Source: Pseudomonadota bacterium
GTDB lineage: Bacteria > Desulfobacterota > Desulfovibrionia > Desulfovibrionales > Desulfovibrionaceae
Reading direction: 5' to 3'
DNA length: 19,935 nucleotides
Assembly (NCBI GenBank): GCA_023435825.1
Contig: JAEZMB010000006.1
Location: 1-19,935, forward strand
Shown: positions 1 to 6,356 of the stretch, piece after piece
Numbering within the stretch: position 1 is the stretch's first letter
Layout: each line of letters begins with the position of its first letter
Made by a program: the position numbers and the translations under genes
The notes under the pieces: generated by a model
Databases searched by the model: none
What the model was told of the DNA's origin: nothing
What the model saw: only the letters and a program-made list of their open reading frames with translations

Positions 1-2
1 CC

Positions 3-64
3 CCAACATGCCCCCGGCGCCCGGGGGCCTGAGCCCCCCGGACCCCCCAAATGGTGTAAAGGGG
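3..64 (+). repeat. GC-rich palindromic interspersed repeat, copy A
   Basis: A short palindrome (GGGGGC, four bases, GCCCCCC) is followed by GGACCCCCC and an A/G-rich tail with TAAAGGGG. The same layout recurs at 11646-11708 and, inverted, at 1778-1829. This copy lacks the CCTCCGGCGGCC left arm seen in those two, so it is diverged or partial. It lies outside genes, upstream of der. REP-like is a structural description only; I cannot assign it to a named family. Confidence 0.5.
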
Positions 65-134
65 ACGCGGTGTTGCGGCGATTGGCCGGGCTGCGTTCCC
101 TCCACCGAGAGCTTTGCCGACGCTTGCGGATTTC

Positions 135-161
135 TTGACCGGGTGCGGCGCATTGCATAAT
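135..161 (+). promoter_or_regulatory. Putative sigma70 promoter of der
   Basis: TTGACC at 135-140 and CATAAT at 156-161 resemble -35 and -10 hexamers. The 15-nt spacer is shorter than the usual 17. Transcription would begin near 168 and leave a leader of about 160 nt before der. It is the best match upstream of der, but it is not proven. Confidence 0.4.
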
Positions 162-329
162 CATGGTTGACATGTCCCCCCAAGCCGTGATGAAGAGACT
201 GGTTCGCGTCGGTGAACTAAACCGGCTTTGCCGCGCCCTGGCCCAGGCCGGGCGACAGGCCGGACTCGCTTCCGCGGCCGGGGACCATCCCCCACTCCAG
301 GCCGCCCCCCAGTCCCCCAAGGAGATCCC
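162..329 (+). other. Long 5' leader of der with a possible small ORF
   Basis: This is the stretch between the predicted promoter and der. An ATG at 163 (another at 172) opens a frame that ends at 369, inside der. The translated start is basic and helix-like (contains VMKRLVRVGELNRLCRAL), then becomes proline-rich. I see no convincing ribosome-binding site before either ATG and do not recognise a family. It is more likely untranslated leader than a gene, but an upstream leader peptide is possible. Confidence 0.25.
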
Positions 330-1664
330 ATGCCCCCTATCGTGGCCATCGTCGGACGGCCAAACGTAGGCAAGTCCACGCTTTTCAACCGGCTAACCCG
401 TGGTCGCCGGGCCATCACCCATGACCTTCCCGGCGTCACCCGCGACCGGTTGGAGGCCCCGGCCGAAATCGAAGGCCGCTTCGTCACCCTGGTCGACACC
501 GGCGGCATGGACTACGAGGCCGAAGAAAGCCTGGCCAAGCAAATCGTCGAACAGGCCGAGGCCGCCCTGGTCACGGCCGACGTGGTACTGTTTCTCGTGG
601 ACGGCAAGACCGGCCGCACCGCCCTGGAAGACGATCTGGCCGAGCGCCTGCGCCGCCTGGGCAAGCCCGTCATCGTGGCCGTCAACAAGGTCGACGGCCT
701 GGAGCGCGTGGCCGCCATGACCGCCGACTTCCACGCCTGGGGCCTGCCGCTTCTGGCCATTTCCGCCGCCCACGGCCAGGGCATGGCCGAGCTGGCCGAG
801 GCCATTAGCGAGCGCCTGCCCGAAGCCGAGCCCTACGATCCCGACGCACCCCTGGTCCAGACCGTGCTGCGTCTGGCCGTGCTCGGCCGGCCCAACGCCG
901 GCAAGTCGTCGCTGATTAACGCCCTGGCCGGCGAATCGCGGCTCATTGTCAGCGACATCGCCGGCACCACCCGCGACGCCGTGGACGTGGTGGTCCACCA
1001 GAAAGGCAAGCGCTACCTGTTCGTCGATACGGCCGGCGTGCGCAAGCGCACCCGCATCACCGACGGCCTGGAGCGCTACAGCGTGGCCAAGGCCCTGTCC
1101 AGCGCCAAACGGGCCGACGTGGCCGTGGTCGTCATCGACGCCGTGGGCGGGGTCGGCGTCCAGGACAAGCGGCTCATTTCGTTCCTGGACAGCGAGCGCA
1201 AGGCCTTTTTGGTGGCCGTCAACAAGACCGACCTCGTGCCCCAAAAGGACATGCTGGCCCTGCAAAAGGACATCGCCCGTGAACTGCGCATGTGTTCCCA
1301 CGTGCCGGTGCTCTACATGTCCGCCGCCAAGGGCAAGGGCGTGGCCAAGGTGCTGCCCCAGGCCGAGGCCATCTGGGCCGAGTGCCAGATCCGCATCGGC
1401 ACGGGCGAGCTCAACCGGGCCATGCGGGCGTCCCTGGACAAGCACCAGCCGCCCCTGGTCAACGGTCGCCGGGCGAAGTTCTACTATCTGACCCAGGCCG
1501 CCGACGCGCCGCCGACCTTCGTCTTTTTCGTCAGCGACACCGAACGCGTGCGCGATTCCTACATCAAATACCTGGAAAACAGCCTGCGCAAGCTCTTTGG
1601 CATCGCCACGGCCCCGGTCAAGGTGGTCTGCCGGGCCAGCCACAAGCCCAAGGACGAGCGGTAG
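330..1664 (+). CDS. der: Ribosome biogenesis GTPase Der (EngA)
   Basis: Der is an essential tandem GTPase that binds the 50S subunit and supports its late assembly. The 444-residue protein has a first P-loop GRPNVGKST at 9-17, DTGG at 56-59 and NKVD at 119-122. A second P-loop GRPNAGKSS is at 186-194, with DTAGVRKR at 233-240 and NKTD at 298-301. The C-terminal KH-like domain (about 355-436) carries the family pattern HQPPLVNGRRAKFYYLTQ and PPTFVFFV. The ATG at 330 is chosen because the protein then begins just before the first beta strand, as in other Der proteins, and AAGGAG lies at 319-324. An in-frame ATG at 228 would add 34 low-complexity residues. Length and motifs are complete. A symmetrical terminator follows. 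Confidence 0.97.
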   Translation: MPPIVAIVGRPNVGKSTLFNRLTRGRRAITHDLPGVTRDRLEAPAEIEGRFVTLVDTGGMDYEAEESLAKQIVEQAEAALVTADVVLFLVDGKTGRTALEDDLAERLRRLGKPVIVAVNKVDGLERVAAMTADFHAWGLPLLAISAAHGQGMAELAEAISERLPEAEPYDPDAPLVQTVLRLAVLGRPNAGKSSLINALAGESRLIVSDIAGTTRDAVDVVVHQKGKRYLFVDTAGVRKRTRITDGLERYSVAKALSSAKRADVAVVVIDAVGGVGVQDKRLISFLDSERKAFLVAVNKTDLVPQKDMLALQKDIARELRMCSHVPVLYMSAAKGKGVAKVLPQAEAIWAECQIRIGTGELNRAMRASLDKHQPPLVNGRRAKFYYLTQAADAPPTFVFFVSDTERVRDSYIKYLENSLRKLFGIATAPVKVVCRASHKPKDER

Positions 1665-1682
1665 GACATTCGCCCGCCCACG

Positions 1683-1720
1683 AAAAAGCCCCCTGCCGCA
1701 ACCGCGCCAGGGGGCTTTTT
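1683..1720. terminator. Bidirectional terminator between der and the DUF89-like gene
   Basis: A perfect 13-bp inverted repeat pairs AAAAAGCCCCCTG (1683-1695) with CAGGGGGCTTTTT (1708-1720) around a 12-nt loop. The GC-rich core is flanked by A5 on one side and T5 on the other, so it reads as an intrinsic terminator on both strands. It sits between the convergent der and nadK-DUF89 units and probably serves both. Confidence 0.9.
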
Positions 1721-1777
1721 GTTGGACGCTGCCTACTCGCCGTCCACTTTCTCTCTCGCGCCTCCAACCGCCATCCC

Positions 1778-1829
1778 CCCTTTCAGGGAGGGTCCGGGAG
1801 GGGGTTACCCCCTCCCGGCCGCCGGAGGC
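1778..1829 (-). repeat. GC-rich palindromic interspersed repeat, copy B
   Basis: On the minus strand this reads GCCTCCGGCGGCC, then a palindrome (GGGAGGGGGT / ACCCCCTCCC), GGACCC and a tail ending in a G run. It is the inverted counterpart of the copy at 11646-11708, with an identical GCCTCCGGCGGCC arm. It lies between the stop of the DUF89-like gene and the shared terminator. The rest of 1721-1854 holds nothing else I recognise. Confidence 0.6.
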
Positions 1830-1854
1830 ATCTTTCTCTTCCCTTCCCGCTCCC

Positions 1855-3615
1855 CTACCCGCAATCGATACCCGCGTCGCAGAACCGTCCCACGCCGTAT
1901 TCGCGGCGGCGGAAGAACTTTTCCGGGTCCGGGCCGATGATCTGCATTTCCCGGTGGCGCTGCTGCATGGACAGCGCGATGCGCATCTCCTTGGTGCAGC
2001 CCGTGGAGAAGGTGGCGTCCTTGCCGGCCCAGACCGGCGGGGCCTTGCGGCCGATGAGCTCGAAGCTCTTTTCGATGTCGAAGTGGGTCTGGAACCGCCA
2101 CACGTCAATAAGCCCGCTGCGCTGCACCTTTTCCCACATGAACATCAAATCGTCGGCGTCCATGCCTTCCTCGAAGTGCTCGGCCGGATTGATGATGTAG
2201 ACTCCGGGCAGCTTGCGGCGCAGGTAGGCCACGAAGGCCGTGACCAGTTCGATGGCCACCTTGGTCTGGCCCGGTACCGAGCCGATGATGGCGCTGTAGA
2301 ACATCACCGACCGGCCGGCCGTCTTGGCCTGGCGCATGCCGAGGATGATCTCCTCGGCCTTGGCCGTGATCTCGGCCTCGGTGAAGGACACCGCCCCGGG
2401 GGCGCGGGGCTTGAAGTCGAAACGCAGCCCGTCGCCGGGCAGGCGGTAGAAGGCGGCCACATCCCGGGTGAACTGGTGGCTGGTGAGGATGAGCCGGCGG
2501 TGGTTGCGCTCGCCCTTGGCCACCACGAGGTCGGCCTCTTTCCAGGCCCGGGCGAAGGTCACGGACACGCGGTAGAGATTGAGCCGTTCGCGGGTGCCGT
2601 CGGAGATGACGGTGAGCGGATTTTCGCGGATCACCTGCAGCAGCTCGTTTTTGGTGATGCGCTGGTCGGTGAGGAAATGGGCGTCGGCCAGGGCCGTGTC
2701 CAGGATGGGGTCGCCGTCGGTGTCCCAGATGGTCGGAGCCTCGAAGTAGAAGCCTTCCTTGAAGGCCAGCATGACCCGGTGGCCCATGCGCAAAAGCGTG
2801 CGCACGGCCAGCAGGTCGAACATGACTCCGCCGGCGGCGTCCACGAGGTAGAGGATCTTGAGTTTGGCCCCGCGCCGGGGGTCGAGCATGGTCTCCAGCC
2901 GGGAAAATTCCGGCGGGAAGCTCTCCATGACCGCGTCCAGGGTCTCGGGGCCGGGGCAGGCCCCGTCGCCCTCCCAGACCTCGGGCATGACGGACATGGC
3001 GAACAGGCGCTTGAGCTCCAGCAGATCCAGGACATGGCGCAGCTCGGGGATGGAGCCGCAGCCGGGCAGATCCGTCGGGCAGGCGTGGAGCATGCCGCGA
3101 AAGGTCTCGCTTTGGATGAAGGCGAAGGCCCGGCGGTTGGCGGCCCGGCGGCGTTCCCGGTAAGGGTCGTCCAGGCCCGACTGGGTGAGAAAAATGGTGT
3201 TGAGGCGCTTGCCCAGGCGCGAGGGAATGAGCGTGGGCTTGACCAGGGCCTGGCGGTACTTGAGCTGGCACAGGGTGCGGATCTTGCGCCGGGTGTAGTC
3301 GTCATGGACGAAGGCGTCGATGAGCCCGTCGATGCGGGCCAGGCGGGCGTCGTATTCGGCCACCACCTGCGGGTCGGCCTGCTCGGTGAGCAGGTGGCCG
3401 AACATGGCGTCGGTGCAGGGCACGTAGATCTGGTCCGGGGCCAGGGCCACCATGAAGCGCAGTTGCTCTGGAGAGGCGTTTTTTTCCGGGTCTATGGAGT
3501 GTTCGAGGTTGTTCTCGGTCATGAAATGCAAAAGCCAAGCGTCGAGGATGGGATCGACGCCGTAGCGCGGGGCCTGGCCGGGGACAGGCAGAACGGAGGG
3601 GACTTCCTGGATCAT
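1855..3615 (-). CDS. DUF89/ARMT1-like protein with an unassigned C-terminal domain
   Basis: The 586-residue soluble protein has no signal peptide or membrane segment. Residues about 250-375 resemble the DUF89 damage-control phosphatase core: KILYLVDAAGGVMFD (253-267), TALADAHFL (307-315), ISDG (337-340) and DLVVAKGERNH (362-372), the last like the family's K-G-x-x-N. DUF89 proteins are metal-dependent phosphatases on damaged or excess sugar and cofactor phosphates. Where DUF89 members usually have Asp-Asn, this protein has Asp259-Ala260, so activity may be altered. Residues about 395-586 form an extra domain I do not recognise, with Cys540, Cys579 and Cys585. The ATG overlaps the nadK stop by 4 nt with no good ribosome-binding site of its own, pointing to translational coupling. 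The family call comes from motif recall, not a search, and the substrate is unknown. Confidence 0.6.
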   Translation of the reverse strand: MIQEVPSVLPVPGQAPRYGVDPILDAWLLHFMTENNLEHSIDPEKNASPEQLRFMVALAPDQIYVPCTDAMFGHLLTEQADPQVVAEYDARLARIDGLIDAFVHDDYTRRKIRTLCQLKYRQALVKPTLIPSRLGKRLNTIFLTQSGLDDPYRERRRAANRRAFAFIQSETFRGMLHACPTDLPGCGSIPELRHVLDLLELKRLFAMSVMPEVWEGDGACPGPETLDAVMESFPPEFSRLETMLDPRRGAKLKILYLVDAAGGVMFDLLAVRTLLRMGHRVMLAFKEGFYFEAPTIWDTDGDPILDTALADAHFLTDQRITKNELLQVIRENPLTVISDGTRERLNLYRVSVTFARAWKEADLVVAKGERNHRRLILTSHQFTRDVAAFYRLPGDGLRFDFKPRAPGAVSFTEAEITAKAEEIILGMRQAKTAGRSVMFYSAIIGSVPGQTKVAIELVTAFVAYLRRKLPGVYIINPAEHFEEGMDADDLMFMWEKVQRSGLIDVWRFQTHFDIEKSFELIGRKAPPVWAGKDATFSTGCTKEMRIALSMQQRHREMQIIGPDPEKFFRRREYGVGRFCDAGIDCG

Positions 3616-4475
3616 GGGCGGTTAATAAATCCCTTGAGCCGCAGGCGCTCGAAATAGCTCTCCCCGGGACGCTTGGCCAGGCGCAGGCAGCGATCGGCCT
3701 TGGTGACCAGCACCACGTCGTGATCGTCCAGGGCAAAGAGTTCCTGACCGTCGCAGGTCAGGTACATGTTGGTTTCCGGGGCCGACAGGGCCAGGCGCAC
3801 CGGCGCTTCGGCCGGCACGACCACGGGCTTGAAGTCGCTTAAAAACGGGCAGATGGGCACCACGCACAGGACGTCCAGGCCCGGGTAGATGAGCGGCCCG
3901 CCGGCCGAGACGCAGTAGGCGGTGGAGCCGGTCGGGGTGGAGATGACCACGCCGTCGGCCCGAAGCGTACAGACGTCGGTGTCGCCCAGGGTCACGTCGA
4001 AGGCGGCCAGCCGGGCCATGGCTCCCCGGCTTATCACGGCGTCGTTGACCGAGATGGTGGAAAAGACCGTCTCGCCCCGGCGGATGACGGCCACCTCGAT
4101 CATGAGGCGGCGGGCCTCGACAAAGCCGTGTCGCAGGATGTCGCCCAGCACGGCTTCCCAGTCGGCCAGCCCGGCCGAGGTCATGAATCCCACCCGGCCG
4201 AGGTTGATGCCCAAAAGCGGCACGCCGTCGACCACGCGCTTGCGGGCGGCCGAGAGCATGGTGCCGTCGCCGCCAAGGACCAGGGCCAGATCCGGCGGCG
4301 TGGCCACCACGGCCCCGGCCGGCAGGACCGCGTGGGCGGCGTCGGGCAGGTTTTCCCGCACGAGGCACACGACGTCCCGGGCGGCAAGCCACTGGGCCAC
4401 GGTCCAGGCCATGGACCGGGCCTGGTCGTGGTCGGCTTTGTAGATGACGAGAACGGTGCGTATGGAAGGCGACAT
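3612..4475 (-). CDS. nadK: NAD kinase
   Basis: NAD kinase phosphorylates NAD to NADP in the cytosol. The 287-residue protein has the diagnostic GGDGT at 68-72, NLGRVGF at 91-97, VND at 143-145, DGVVISTPTGSTAY at 174-187 and GGPL at 192-195. A DGQ near 242-244 ends the all-beta C-terminal domain. I start at the ATG at 4475 because MSPSIRTVLVIYK leads straight into the first strand; the in-frame ATG at 4550 lies in the predicted promoter. The ribosome-binding site is weak. The stop overlaps the start of the DUF89-like gene (ATGA), so the two form an operon. A sigma70-like promoter lies at 4522-4550. Confidence 0.95.
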   Translation of the reverse strand: MSPSIRTVLVIYKADHDQARSMAWTVAQWLAARDVVCLVRENLPDAAHAVLPAGAVVATPPDLALVLGGDGTMLSAARKRVVDGVPLLGINLGRVGFMTSAGLADWEAVLGDILRHGFVEARRLMIEVAVIRRGETVFSTISVNDAVISRGAMARLAAFDVTLGDTDVCTLRADGVVISTPTGSTAYCVSAGGPLIYPGLDVLCVVPICPFLSDFKPVVVPAEAPVRLALSAPETNMYLTCDGQELFALDDHDVVLVTKADRCLRLAKRPGESYFERLRLKGFINRP

Positions 4476-4521
4476 GATGTGGGTCCGGTTGTTGTTGCCC
4501 CGGTCAGGCCGGGGGAAGCGT

Positions 4522-4550
4522 GTTATAAGGCAAAGGGGCAAGCGATACAA
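4522..4550 (-). promoter_or_regulatory. Putative sigma70 promoter of the nadK operon
   Basis: On the minus strand TTGTAT (4550-4545) and TATAAC (4527-4522) are separated by exactly 17 nt. The -10 matches five of six consensus bases. Transcription would start near 4515 and give a leader of about 40 nt that begins with a small hairpin, CCCCGG-CCTGA-CCGGGG (4515-4499). Confidence 0.5.
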
Positions 4551-4607
4551 GGAAGGCGGCCCGGGGTTTCCAGGCGATTGGGCATGGATTTTTTTTGCCG
4601 ACCCCTC

Positions 4608-4634
4608 TAAAGGTTAGGGCGAAGCGTCCGATAA
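4608..4634 (+). promoter_or_regulatory. Sigma28 (FliA)-type promoter
   Basis: TAAA at 4608-4611 is separated by 15 nt from TCCGATAA at 4627-4634. The sigma28 consensus is TAAA-N15-GCCGATAA, so only one base of the -10 differs and the spacing is exact. Transcription would start near 4641, just before the AAGGAG of the next gene. The site marks the downstream pair as late flagellar genes. Confidence 0.8.
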
Positions 4635-4659
4635 GACCCCTGAGAAGGAGCCATTCGCC

Positions 4660-5076
4660 TTGACCGCCATCCCTTATCAGGTCAGCGCCATGTTGCGCAC
4701 CTACGGAAGGCAGGTGACCACGGCCCGGCGGCTGGCCCGCTTCCGACGGTCGCTGCAGCCTGCCGACGACGAGGAAACCCAGATTTCCCGGGAGGCCAAG
4801 CGCCGGGAGCTGGTGGGGCGGGTGGCGGCCGAGATCGTGGAGAACTGCATCGTGGCCGGCAGCGACACGCCGGTGGTCGAGGAGCTCAAGGCCGAACTGG
4901 AAGAGGAACTCGGTTTCCCCGTAGTGTTCGCCTATCCGCCTGAAGAACAGGAAATGCAGATTTTTCGCAAGGACCCGGGACGAGAAGCCGTGTCCCTCGT
5001 CGGCGAGGCCAAGGCGGCCGCCATGCGGCGGTTGTGGGAATTGGCCCTGGAAAAAGTTGACGCAACCATGCTCTAA
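4660..5076 (+). CDS. FlgM-associated small protein (DVU0524-like)
   Basis: This is a 138-residue soluble, mostly helical, charged protein without a signal peptide. The first ~50 residues are basic (RTYGRQVTTARRLARFRRS); the rest is acidic and alpha/beta-like. I have no enzymatic motif for it. The start is TTG at 4660, supported by AAGGAG at 4645-4650; an internal ATG at 4690 is the alternative. From memory it corresponds to the conserved Desulfovibrio gene next to flgM (DVU0524 family, FlgM-associated). Its sigma28-type promoter and position directly before flgM suggest a late role in flagellar assembly or FlgM control. Function is inferred from context only. Confidence 0.75.
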   Translation: MTAIPYQVSAMLRTYGRQVTTARRLARFRRSLQPADDEETQISREAKRRELVGRVAAEIVENCIVAGSDTPVVEELKAELEEELGFPVVFAYPPEEQEMQIFRKDPGREAVSLVGEAKAAAMRRLWELALEKVDATML

Positions 5077-5101
5077 TCATCGGTCCCCCCGCTGCCGATA
5101 A
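5074..5101 (+). promoter_or_regulatory. Sigma28 (FliA)-type promoter of flgM
   Basis: A perfect GCCGATAA -10 lies at 5094-5101, preceded after 16 nt by TAAT at 5074-5077. That spacer is one longer than the optimum. The -35 overlaps the TAA stop (5074-5076) of the preceding gene. It would give flgM a separate late transcript about 25 nt upstream of its start, besides read-through from 4608. Confidence 0.7.
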
Positions 5102-5134
5102 GTACATTGCGGATAACGCGGGAGGGGGGTCGCC

Positions 5135-5458
5135 ATGGACATCAAGAACATCTTCGGAATCAATCAGCCCTACGGGCAAAATCGTGTCGGGCGTAGCGAC
5201 TCTGGCGAATCTTCAAGCGTTTCGCGCGGGAAGGCATCCAGCTCCGGCAGCTCGTCGGGTTCGTCGGCCGACCGGGTGACGCTTTCCGACGGCGGCAGGC
5301 TCGTGTCCGTGGCCACCCGAACGGCCCAGGAGGCCCCGGAATCGCGGGCCGACAAGGTGGCCGCCCTCAAGGCCCAGGTGGAGGCCGGCACCTACCAGCC
5401 GGACTCCAAGAAAATCGCCGAAAAAATGCTCACCATGGAATCGGAGTTGTTCGGCTAG
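5135..5458 (+). CDS. flgM: Anti-sigma28 factor FlgM
   Basis: FlgM binds and inhibits sigma28 until it is exported through the finished hook-basal body. The 107-residue protein fits the family: a disordered, Ser/Gly-rich N-terminal half (residues about 25-47), then VTLSDGGRL and a C-terminal helical part with RADKVAALKAQVEAGTY (70-86) and DSKKIAEKML. That R-x-x-K-V-x-x-L-K-x-x-V-x-x-G-x-Y pattern is the FlgM signature. The ATG follows a GGGAGGGGGG tract at 5120-5129. It has its own sigma28-type promoter, giving the usual feedback loop, and is followed by a terminator at 5528-5579. Confidence 0.93.
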   Translation: MDIKNIFGINQPYGQNRVGRSDSGESSSVSRGKASSSGSSSGSSADRVTLSDGGRLVSVATRTAQEAPESRADKVAALKAQVEAGTYQPDSKKIAEKMLTMESELFG

Positions 5459-5469
5459 GCCGCGCGCCC

Positions 5470-5506
5470 AAAAAAACGCGCCGCGCAGCCCGAGGGCGAC
5501 GCGGCG
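5470..5506 (-). terminator. Terminator of the csrA-fliW unit
   Basis: Read on the minus strand, CGCCGCG (5506-5500) pairs with CGCGGCG (5485-5479), with an inner GCCC-TC-GGGC stem, and seven T residues follow (5476-5470, after a 2-nt step). It lies 60 nt downstream of the fliW stop and just beyond the flgM stop of the convergent gene. Confidence 0.85.
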
Positions 5507-5527
5507 ACATGAAGACAGCACATAACT

Positions 5528-5579
5528 TGACGCCTTTTCGGACCGCATCGGCGGGTCCGGGAAGGCGTCAGCTCTTTTT
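5528..5579 (+). terminator. Terminator of flgM
   Basis: TGACGCCTT (5528-5536) pairs with AAGGCGTCA (5562-5570), and inside it CGGACC pairs with GGTCCG after a 2-nt bulge on each side. Five T residues follow at 5575-5579, after GCTC. The 3' arm includes the fliW stop codon on the other strand, so the convergent units overlap at their 3' ends. Confidence 0.65.
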
Positions 5580-6026
5580 GGGAGAGGCCATGCCCGGCGT
5601 GTAATGGGCCGGGTAGCGGGAGTCGGTCTGCGGAATCTGCAGCCCGACGCGGGCTTCGTTGTTGACCACGATGGGGCCGCTGAGATTGAGCGTGGTGCGC
5701 TCGGGCATGCCCTGGGGAATGGTCACGGTGACCAGGACGGTGGCCTGCTCCCGGGAATCGATGCCGAGAAGCCGCCGATCCGCCTCGCCGATGACCACTT
5801 CGTATTCGGTCATAAACGAGTAGGGATCGGCCACGAGCAACCCCAGCGACGGGTTGTCCAGGCTTTGCAGCACCAGAAACGGGGAGTCGTCACGCACCTG
5901 GATGAGGGTGAATTCCCGCTGGTCCCCGAAGCCGATGAGGCCCCTGGGGAATTGCAGCACCCGTTCTTCCGGCAACGTCAAGCGCCCAAGGCGCGTTTCC
6001 ACTATTCGTTCGTTTTTTTTGGCCAT
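5568..6026 (-). CDS. fliW: Flagellar assembly factor FliW
   Basis: FliW binds flagellin and, when free, binds and antagonises CsrA, coupling flagellin translation to filament export. The 152-residue protein has the family core: TRLGRLTLPEERVLQFPRGL then GF, F-T-L-I-Q near 40, and PFLVLQSLDNPSLGLLVADP, followed by TVLVTVTIP and NLSGPIVVNN (a typical FliW ending is ..NL.aPivIN). The ATG at 6026 gives a normal family length; an in-frame ATG at 6065 would add 13 residues lying within csrA. The start lies 25 nt inside csrA and has a weak ribosome-binding site (GGCGGCGAAG), which suggests translation coupled to csrA. Confidence 0.93.
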   Translation of the reverse strand: MAKKNERIVETRLGRLTLPEERVLQFPRGLIGFGDQREFTLIQVRDDSPFLVLQSLDNPSLGLLVADPYSFMTEYEVVIGEADRRLLGIDSREQATVLVTVTIPQGMPERTTLNLSGPIVVNNEARVGLQIPQTDSRYPAHYTPGMASPKKS

Positions 6027-6241
6027 AACTTCGCCGCCGCCAGGACATCGGAATCCATAGCGCAAAGCGCCTGCCGATTCTGTTCAAGCACCCGCAGATA
6101 AACCTCTTCGCGATACACCTGCATGTCGTCGGGCACTTCCAGCCCGATCTTGATCTGCTTGCCCTGGACCCCCAGGACGGTGATCTTGATGTGGTCTCCG
6201 AGGTGCAGGCTTTCGCCCGGCCTCCGGGTCAAGATGAGCAT
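6002..6241 (-). CDS. csrA: Carbon storage regulator CsrA
   Basis: CsrA is a homodimeric RNA-binding protein that represses translation of target mRNAs at GGA motifs, including flagellin mRNA in many motile bacteria. The 79-residue protein has the full signature: MLILTRRPGESLHLGD at 1-16, ITVLGVQGKQIKIGLEVP and VYREEVYLRV, including the conserved Arg in the last strand. I use the ATG at 6241 because CsrA proteins begin MLILTRRxGE; an in-frame ATG at 6259 or GTG at 6259-proximal positions would add a short tail. It has a TTGACA-type promoter at 6309-6338 and overlaps fliW by 25 nt. Confidence 0.96.
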   Translation of the reverse strand: MLILTRRPGESLHLGDHIKITVLGVQGKQIKIGLEVPDDMQVYREEVYLRVLEQNRQALCAMDSDVLAAAKLWPKKTNE

Positions 6242-6308
6242 GAACGCCCACGCCCCCACTTGTGTTTCTGGACACGAAAAATGCCGTCTTCGCGCCCGGT
6301 TATCGACC

Positions 6309-6338
6309 CTTCTAGCTGCCTGGGCCGGCTTTTGTCAA
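6309..6338 (-). promoter_or_regulatory. Putative sigma70 promoter of csrA-fliW
   Basis: On the minus strand there is a perfect TTGACA (6338-6333) and TAGAAG (6314-6309; four of six bases) with an 18-nt spacer, in the 115-nt gap after flgL. Transcription would start near 6302, leaving a leader of about 60 nt. csrA-fliW could also be reached by read-through from flgL, since I see no terminator in the gap. Confidence 0.45.
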
Positions 6339-6356
6339 CGCCTGGGGCCGCGACCG

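Noticed and set aside
393..2108. Long minus-strand open frame opposite der
   Set aside because: It is antisense to a complete Der and runs through a strong terminator.
1597..3657. Long plus-strand open frame opposite the DUF89-like gene
   Set aside because: It crosses the end of der, the terminator and the repeat, and has no ribosome-binding site; the DUF89-like frame on the other strand has motifs and operon context.
4475..4550. Longer nadK start at 4550
   Set aside because: It would begin inside the predicted -35 element and add 25 residues that do not resemble NAD kinase.
4586..4601. GG...GC pair before the FlgM-associated gene, like a sigma54 site
   Set aside because: The spacing is 9 rather than the strict 10 nt, and a much better sigma28 site lies immediately downstream.
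6296..6304. GTCGATAA on the minus strand before csrA, like a sigma28 -10
   Set aside because: There is no TAAA-like -35 at 14-16 nt upstream; the TTGACA-based promoter fits better.
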